From Symsagittifera roscoffensis (taxonomy: Eukaryota; Xenacoelomorpha; Acoela; Convolutidae), in NCBI RefSeq assembly GCF_963678635.1, contig NW_026970982.1, positions 64,001 to 128,000 on the forward strand: DNA of 64,000 bases, read 5' to 3'. Below are positions 59,901-64,000 of this stretch, one piece after another. The notes beneath the pieces were generated by a model. That model was given only the letters and a program-made list of their open reading frames with translations. It was not told where the DNA came from and did no database searches. The position numbers and the translations under genes were made by a program. Positions within the stretch are counted from its first letter, which is position 1. Each line of letters opens with the position of its first letter.

Positions 59901-60956
59901 AAGCAAGAAAAAACTGGACGATTTAAGACAACGACGGTCAGGGCTTAATAATAAATTTTGCTAAGCCCAAAAATTGAGTTCTTTTGAGGCTTTAAAAAAC
60001 TTTGAGAAAATACGGCAATGAAACATGTTCAGGTTGGCAGAAAGATTGATAGTTTTTCACAATCGCAAGCGGATTTCTGTACCCGCCTGTCTAGAGAGCG
60101 CAAAAGTGTTCAAAATATAAACACTGGTTTGAAAAAACGTGTTGAAAGCGACTGTTATTCAGGTGAGAAGCCATTCATCTGTTCTCATTGCGGTCAGCAG
60201 TTCCGACTTAAGCAGGGCCTACGTGCCCACTCGAACCGAGTTCACCCCGAGTTGAAATGGACACGACTCTCAGAAGAAGCGGACAAAGTTGAAACCAATT
60301 ATCAGACGGAAGAAAATGTGGCAGTATTTGTGTGCTCGCTATGTCAACAACAAACAGGTACTAAAAATACAATGCGTCAGCATCTCAGAACTGTACATGA
60401 AATGACGGTGGAAGAAATTGAAATCGCGTTGCCGACTTGTGTACAGGTCCAGGAAGGCCAAAACGACCAAATGTCACAAGATCATTTGTCAACGAATGGA
60501 AATGAGAAGAACTCTGATTCAACTATAATGGTCACGTGTACACCTGATCGAGTCTCCGCTTCGGTAGTAAGAAGTAATGAAAACAACGCAGAAACTATTC
60601 CAGTATCGAGTGATTCTTTTATAGAAGCTATTTTTATTCTCTCAAGAGACGAGAGTGAAAGACTCAGTGTAATGGTAGAGCCAGAAATTCTGTGCAATCA
60701 AACGCTTCTTCAGTCTTTGCAGTCGGCACTGGAACAAAATGTCATCATGAAAGAAATTGCGTCTTTAAATTACAAAAGATTGCATTCTGCAGATGATGAT
60801 TTGAAATTACCAAAAGAATTGACAGAAAATGAGGAGCAGTTTGCGGTAACAGGACAAGAAACACTTAATACCACTGAAAATGGAAATAATAGCGAAAACT
60901 TAACAGTAGAAAAAGTGCCTGAATTTTCAACTATTGATACCTCGGTGCTTCAATAA
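47615..60956 (+). CDS. CTCF: CTCF-like 11-zinc-finger insulator protein (7 coding exons)
   Basis: Exons 47615-47935, 50752-50959, 52238-52800, 53047-53284, 53632-53812, 58127-58371 and 60163-60956 join with GT..AG introns and matching phases to a 2550-nt CDS (849 residues). The first ~340 residues are acidic and disordered. Eleven C2H2 fingers follow, with CTCF landmarks: finger 3 RHKRYKHT.EKP, finger 4 CDYASVESTKLKRHMRTHTG, finger 7 ending H-x4-H, and a long linker between fingers 10 and 11. A tail of about 185 residues follows. CTCF binds DNA through fingers 3-7 and blocks cohesin to shape chromatin loops. Exon boundaries are by inspection. The fingers are diverged from vertebrate CTCF, so a CTCF paralogue is the main alternative. 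Confidence 0.88.
48290..48425. repeat. Two tandem ~70-bp units
   Basis: CT(C/T)TGTTTG(T/C)(G)ATATA(T/A)CACCA(G)G followed by TTTAATCAAAT repeats once, diverged. It lies inside intron 1. Confidence 0.6.
50290..50400 (+). repeat. tRNA-like (SINE-type) module
   Basis: GGGGCGCAGATGCGAGGACG resembles an A-box region, and GGTCGGAGGTTCAAATGCGG contains a B-box (GGTTCAAATGC). The same module recurs at about 50,490 and 63,680. It lacks a convincing cloverleaf, so it is taken as a SINE head and not a tRNA gene. Confidence 0.55.
50633..50657 (+). repeat. Hairpin motif, copy 1
   Basis: GCGAAGC, loop GCA, GCTTCGC, then CTCTGTGT: a perfect 7-bp stem at the end of repeat R1. Confidence 0.85.
50752..50959 (+). 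CDS. CTCF: CTCF-like exon 2
   Basis: Acceptor CATTTAAG, donor GAAG|GTATTT, 208 nt (69 codons plus 1 nt). It encodes a strongly acidic segment with ESFFDFPDEAVTSEE and YESDSALDEVDEEEYDD. The FDF tripeptide recalls the YDF-type cohesin-binding motif of vertebrate CTCF (inference). Confidence 0.8.
50960..52237 (+). other. Intron 2 with repeat family R2
   Basis: Contains two diverged copies (about 51,000-51,300 and 51,300-51,700) of a repeat with GGAATTTTAT..AGATTTCC(C)AGC and GATC(C/T)AGTTTTCTCTA. Further copies lie at 55,900-56,080 and 61,200-61,340. No gene is seen. Confidence 0.6.
52238..52800 (+). CDS. CTCF: CTCF-like exon 3
   Basis: Acceptor TTTTTAG, donor AAG|GTAAGC, 563 nt. Joined to exon 2 it restores Gly (G|GC). 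It encodes the disordered pre-finger region and zinc finger 1, CGICGNYAALTKETLEKHWR with HYKERPHK. Confidence 0.88.
53047..53284 (+). CDS. CTCF: CTCF-like exon 4 (zinc fingers 2-4)
   Basis: Acceptor TTTTCAG, donor ACTG|GTAAGT, 238 nt. Fingers begin CPRCEKAF, CSLCSLSF and CTECDYAS. The RHKRYKHTEDKPYKC linker is the CTCF finger 3-4 signature. Confidence 0.92.
53490..53580 (-). repeat. tRNA-like (SINE-type) fragment in intron 4
   Basis: The minus strand reads TGGCTACGCCAGCCG (A-box-like) and CGCGGTTCGAGGCCG (B-box GGTTCGAGGCC) at about 30-nt spacing. It is not foldable as a full tRNA. Confidence 0.5.
53632..53812 (+). CDS. CTCF: CTCF-like exon 5 (zinc fingers 5-6)
   Basis: Acceptor TTGAAG, donor CCAAA|GTATAT, 181 nt. 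Fingers CHLCSYCCTDNFKLKRH and CPLCMFKFSQHASLKQH. Exon 4 and exon 5 join inside the HTGERP linker. Confidence 0.9.
54050..54130 (+). repeat. tRNA-like (SINE-type) module
   Basis: GCGTAGAGGTAACGC (A-box-like) and GGGGCTGGAATCCCGG (B-box-like), spaced as in tRNA-derived SINEs. Confidence 0.45.
54230..55561 (+). repeat. Dispersed repeat family R1, copy 2
   Basis: At least five subrepeats with (A)CTACCCTCC-like text at about 54,601, 54,769, 54,941, 55,069 and 55,160, each followed by a TCTGAGATTT/GGTTTCAAT-like motif. The end has GCGAAGC-TCC-GCTTCGC (55,539-55,555). It is more diverged than copies 1 and 3. Confidence 0.7.
56271..56500 (+). repeat. Dispersed repeat, copy 2 (pair with 735-960)
   Basis: Begins GTTCCGACTGTCGTAACGAA. 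It is the plus-strand counterpart of the minus-strand copy near the window start. Confidence 0.7.
56730..56754 (+). repeat. Hairpin motif with compensatory change
   Basis: GCGAAGT, loop GCA, ACTTCGC, then CTCTGTAT. Relative to the copy at 50,633 both sides of one base pair changed (C-G to T-A) and the stem remains perfect. Confidence 0.85.
57025..57345. repeat. Diverged ~210-bp tandem duplication
   Basis: GTTGCGACCACTTTAGGAAG..GGGTCAAAGG and GTTCCGACCACTTCATGATT..AGGTGTCAAGT follow the same order of blocks (GACTACCT, AAAAATC/AAGATCAT). The copies are old. Confidence 0.5.
57715..57810 (-). repeat. tRNA-derived SINE fragment
   Basis: The minus strand reads GGCGTTGTGGCGCATCGGTG (A-box) and GATTGCGGGTTCAAATCGCA (B-box GGTTCAAATCG) at tRNA-like spacing. 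It lies in intron 5. Confidence 0.6.
58127..58371 (+). CDS. CTCF: CTCF-like exon 6 (zinc fingers 7-9)
   Basis: Acceptor CTGTTTAG, donor ACTG|GTACCT, 245 nt. Fingers CEYCSVTCSRNSDLKQHVMK, CRLCGASFPDRHNLKQHMRR and CEECHYKTNSHRHLQEHNRI. Phases match both neighbours. Confidence 0.92.
59060..59345. repeat. Two tandem ~165-bp units
   Basis: Both contain TAGGTTTCGG(C/A)CTATATTATATCGGCTTA followed by TCTCATATTG-type text, GACGAGC and a closing CATAAGTCTT/TTAGTCTT. Confidence 0.7.
59515..59539 (+). repeat. Hairpin motif, copy with G-T pair
   Basis: GCGGAGC, loop TCA, GCTTCGC, then CTCTATGC. One wobble pair replaces A-T; otherwise it is as in the other copies. Confidence 0.75.
60163..60956 (+). CDS. 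CTCF: CTCF-like exon 7 (zinc fingers 10-11 and C-terminus)
   Basis: Acceptor TTATTCAG, stop TAA at 60,954-60,956, 794 nt. Finger 10 CSHCGQQFRLKQGLRAH (vertebrate CTCF has a similar FRQKQ-L--H pattern), a ~24-residue linker, finger 11 CSLCQQQTGTKNTMRQH, then an acidic Ser/Thr-rich tail of about 185 residues with no recognised domain. Confidence 0.9.
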
Positions 60957-61035
60957 TTAAATTAATTTGTAAGTTAAATTTTTGTTCTATCTTGGAGTTT
61001 CTTTTAACATCTCTGGTTCTATTATCCTTGCTCTT

Positions 61036-61041
61036 AATAAA
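61036..61041 (+). terminator. Polyadenylation signal of the CTCF-like gene
   Basis: AATAAA 80 nt after the stop codon, in a T-rich setting. Confidence 0.6.
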
Positions 61042-62100
61042 AAAATTGTGCAATTTAGACAGTATAAGTTAGTATTTAATCGATTATACACGACTCAATT
61101 CAATATTTAAATTTAGTGTTTTGAACAGTCGTTTGTGTTAAGTGTATAAGAATGAAGTGATGACCGCTGATATAGTAAGTGATGATTTTTTTCCTTTGAA
61201 ATGTTAAAAGAACGAAGGGAAGGTCACTTTGCCGAAAATCTACTATTGATCCAGTTTTCTCTAAATGGGATAACTTCAAGAAAAAATAGCCGACCATAAA
61301 CAGTATTTGAAATTTGAAGAGCTTAAACATGGTAGATTTTTCTTCAAAATTCAAAAGTTGAGTATTGCTCAATAATATTCATTCAACTTTTTTCGGTTCT
61401 CTAAAGTTCGTATATTGATCCGGTTTCCTATTCACAGCTTGTCGGTTCAAAAATTTGCAACCTTGCGATTCAAATAAGAATCTGTCACCGATTTTTGAAT
61501 GCGCATAGTCAAATCCACTAGGATCTCCTGTAAAAACTTCAATAAAATTTAATTTTTATAAAATGTATATTTTCGTTTCTTTTTTTTCGTTTTTTTTTTT
61601 CGTTTTTCCACCTGCGTCAATTGTTACTTTGCTCGAATCTCTGTTTGTCTATTTTTTTAATTGTCATGTTGCTTTCGTCCTGTCATTTGTTTTGCAAGTG
61701 TAGCGAAGCTCAGCTTTGCCTCTGTGTATAAATTTGTTTAAAATCATTGATTTACTCGACCGGTTCTTTTTTTTAATCATACAGTTGCCGACACTGATAG
61801 CAGATAGAAAGTATCACTCTCCCTAAACACTTAAAGTGAAATCACATTTACATGAAAAACATCTCTCTTCTCCCTTCTAGCCTGATATTATAAAAACGTT
61901 TTCGAGAGCAAGAGTCTTGTAAAATGAAACAGACTTTTTCCATAAGGCTTTTTGTCTTTACACTTGCGATCAGCTTAGTGTGTTATAATGAACCTTCTTT
62001 CGTTTCTAACCTATTTCGCAAATAAAAGTGTTCACTTATTTGGAATTTTCACTATAGAATTGGAAATCGCATAGCATCTGTTCTCTGATTTATTTAAGAC
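61042..62100. other. Intergenic, repeat-bearing
   Basis: Contains an R2 fragment near 61,200-61,340 (GATCCAGTTTTCTCTA) and a hairpin at 61,703-61,727. No gene is supported. Confidence 0.5.
61703..61727 (+). repeat. Hairpin motif
   Basis: GCGAAGC, loop TCA, GCTTTGC, then CTCTGTGT. One G-T wobble. Confidence 0.8.
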
Positions 62101-62120
62101 TAGTAATTGGTACTTAGTAA

Positions 62121-62196
62121 GCTTCCGTGGCTGAGTGGTTAGTGTGTGAATCTCTTAATCTCTAGGTCGCAAGTTCGAATCTTAGACGTTGAAGAT
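62121..62196 (+). repeat. tRNA-Lys(CTT)-like pseudogene or SINE head
   Basis: GGCTGAGTGGTTAG (D-arm/A-box), an anticodon-loop-like CTCTTAA and AAGTTCGAATC (T-arm/B-box) occur in order with tRNA-like spacing. The acceptor and T stems contain mismatches, so a working tRNA is unlikely. Confidence 0.55.
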
Positions 62197-62268
62197 TTTA
62201 CTAATTCGAGGCTAATTTCTATATTTTGTTTTGCACTTTATAGAGCTGTCGTGTTCTCGCAAATGTTT

Positions 62269-62293
62269 GCGAAGCGAAGCTTCACTTCCGTGT
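62269..62293 (+). repeat. Hairpin motif, imperfect
   Basis: GCGAAGC, loop GAA, GCTTCAC, then TTCCGTGT. One mismatch. It lies about 70 bp after the tRNA-like segment. Confidence 0.7.
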
Positions 62294-62759
62294 GAAAATC
62301 TGCCATTAAAACTTTTTTTTGCTGACACGTACCAGTGCTGACTTTCCTAATTTCTCAAAACTCAAATAGAACAACCTCTTTCATATTACGTGCATATAAA
62401 GCTTTTCAATAAACTTGTTGCCAAAAATGTCACCTGATTTTTTGTAGGACGTTTTTGCATTTTGACTTCTATAGTATCTACTAAAAGGGGATAATTGCAG
62501 TTTTTCAGCTAATGCCTAGACACTATTTTATATAAGCTTGAAAAACAGATAGAATGTATAAGCACCGCGCAATTTTTCTTCAGAAAAATTTTGAATTTTC
62601 AGCATTTTATTGGAATTTTTGATATATAAGAAAGCTTTGATGTCTTGAGCTGTCCTTTTTTTTGAATTCAGTTGATTACACAGCGAAGCGTAGTGTATCA
62701 GTACGAAGATTTTTGTTTCTAATCTAAATCGCAAACAAAAGTACTCATTTGGTGACACT

Positions 62760-63900
62760 TTTGGTATATTTCAAATTAATCATATTTAAGCCTAATTAAG
62801 CATAAGCAACTTAATACCATATGTTGTTGTTTGTTTTTGACTAGTATTAGATCCTTTTTGAAAAACAGGTATAATGAAAATGTACGGGATTTGTTGTTTT
62901 TTTTCCACGCTTTGGAAAATGATTGCACTTTTCGCTGAAGTTTCAACTTTTCTTTAAAATTACTGTACCGTTTTTCTCAAAAAATTGTAGCAATGGACAA
63001 ACCGGATGCTCTTTAATGCAGATTTTGTTTTTCTTTTTTTCATGTTACCAAATTTCTACGGCCTTCGAAAGTTTAATTAGGGGTATTTTTGACCTATTTA
63101 TTTTGAATTTTTTTCTTTTTCTCAAATAATAAATGCATAAATCTGAAATAAAGGTTTCAATGAAAAAATCTTCTTTGCTCAAGCGGCTATGCCTTGCGTT
63201 TTGAAAGAAAATTATGGCCTTAGAAAATGTCCATTTTTGAAATTTTCACCGTTTTTTTTAGAGTTTTCATCACTATTCTCGAAAACTACTAGCTAAACCT
63301 GATATTAAGGGTTCAATCTGAAAATAATGGCGTGGAAATTTTCCCTGCATAAGAGGTTATTCCCATGTTTTAGTAGAGAAAAGTTTCTGGATTTAGAAAA
63401 AGTCAAACTTTTGAGTTTTTGATCGTTTTTCGAATCTTTTTCACTTTTTTCCAAACTACCCAGACAAATCTGAGATAAATAATTCAATTGAAAGAACGAA
63501 TAGTAGTTTCCTTGTTCAAAAAATCAGCAAATCGCCTTCTTAAGCAGAGAAATTACTAGGGTTTTGAGGAAAGTCATTTTTTTGAAATTTTAAAAATTAC
63601 GCATTTCTGTATTAGTACAATATATGATTGAAACTATTAAAACAGGTACATCCAGCATTACCTGGGTCACTATTTTACTTCCAAGTGAACGTGGTGCAGA
63701 TGCAAGGACGTGAGTTATCATCAGGTCCGAGATTCCAATTTGGAACGTTGAAATAGTTTTATTGTTTTTTGCTCGATTTTTAGCTTCTGTGTTTTTAATT
63801 TCTTCCTTTTTCGTTATTTCGTTGTTTTGCCTGCTTAGAGTTTTTTGCGTTTTACTTGCTTGTGTTTGCGAAGCGCAGCTTTGCCTCTGTGTTTAAATGT
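62760..63900 (+). repeat. Dispersed repeat family R1, copy 3
   Basis: Collinear with 49,160-50,665: CATATTTAAGCCTAATTAAG, GGCCTTCGAAAGTTT, CTCGAAAACTACTAGC, AAATCTGAGATAAAT, the SINE-like module near 63,680, and the terminal hairpin GCGAAGC-GCA-GCTTTGC with CTCTGTGT (63,868-63,892). The shared internal order shows one element family. Confidence 0.75.
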
Positions 63901-64000
63901 TTGTTGTGTTCCGATCACTCTCGTAGGAAACATTTTTTCGATATTTTGTTATTTTTCCATCATTTTTTGATTTTTTAAACTCATTTACTGGTTCAATTTT

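Larger units (their letters stand above)
58372..60162 (+). other. Intron 6
   Basis: 1.8 kb. It includes a diverged tandem pair at 59,060-59,345 (TAGGTTTCGG(C/A)CTATATTAT) and a hairpin at 59,515-59,539. Nothing coding is supported. The open text just before exon 7 (from 60,018) is intron read-in. Confidence 0.6.

Noticed and set aside
60018-60162. Possible alternative start (MKHVQVGRK...) for a short protein ending in fingers 10-11
   Set aside because: The open text runs straight into the TTATTCAG acceptor of exon 7, and phase joins exon 6 perfectly there. Read-in from the intron is the simpler explanation.
62121-62196. Functional tRNA gene
   Set aside because: Acceptor and T stems have several mismatches. 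Retained only as a tRNA-like repeat.

Overview
This is eukaryotic nuclear DNA from a bilaterian animal. The evidence is a seven-exon gene with canonical GT..AG introns (47.6-61.0 kb) that encodes an 11-zinc-finger protein in the finger register of CTCF, a bilaterian insulator factor. The host DNA is AT-rich, with tRNA-derived SINE-like modules and dense mobile-element debris. The species cannot be named from the sequence.

Layout. 1-14 kb is a graveyard of nested repeats: three decayed Penelope-like element (PLE) copies, LINE reverse-transcriptase scraps, two relic LTRs, a 60-bp-arm palindrome, minisatellites, and a 3.39-kb segment in direct tandem duplication followed by a partial third copy. 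15.6-20.3 kb (minus strand) is a decayed Polinton/Maverick: adenain-like protease, major capsid protein, small basic protein, probable minor capsid protein, and DDE integrase. 20.8-23.5 kb (minus) is a better preserved GIY-YIG PLE whose reverse transcriptase carries a complete PHD finger between RT motif B and the YVDD motif.

23,667-46,633 is one giant Ty3/gypsy-type LTR retrotransposon (about 23 kb, minus strand), nested just upstream of the PLE ORF. Its 0.92-kb LTRs are about 99.3% identical (6 substitutions and one 1-nt length difference by eye), so the insertion is recent. From its 5' end: a 2.5-kb leader with a large minisatellite and 70-bp repeats; a single 2935-codon Gag-Pol ORF (Gag with two CCHC knuckles, retropepsin, RT, RNase H, long acidic spacer, integrase, GPY/F module) ending in a macrodomain that resembles OARD1/TARG1; then a second frame of about 2950 codons, broken by one in-frame TAA, that encodes a coiled coil, one canonical and one probable SGNH/GDSL hydrolase domain, and a very long unrecognised region. 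I know of no described element with this combination. It is my main candidate for an undescribed system.

46.6-64 kb is host sequence: the CTCF-like gene, with introns and 3' flank full of dispersed repeats. One repeat family has internal subrepeats of roughly 90-175 bp and ends in a short hairpin (7-nt arms, 3-nt loop) followed by CTCTGTGT. That hairpin recurs at least seven times with base changes that preserve pairing.

The parts do not form one pathway. The window is a CTCF-family gene beside a hot spot where retroelements, a Polinton and LINEs have inserted into one another. The PLE and the giant gypsy family are found nested together twice.
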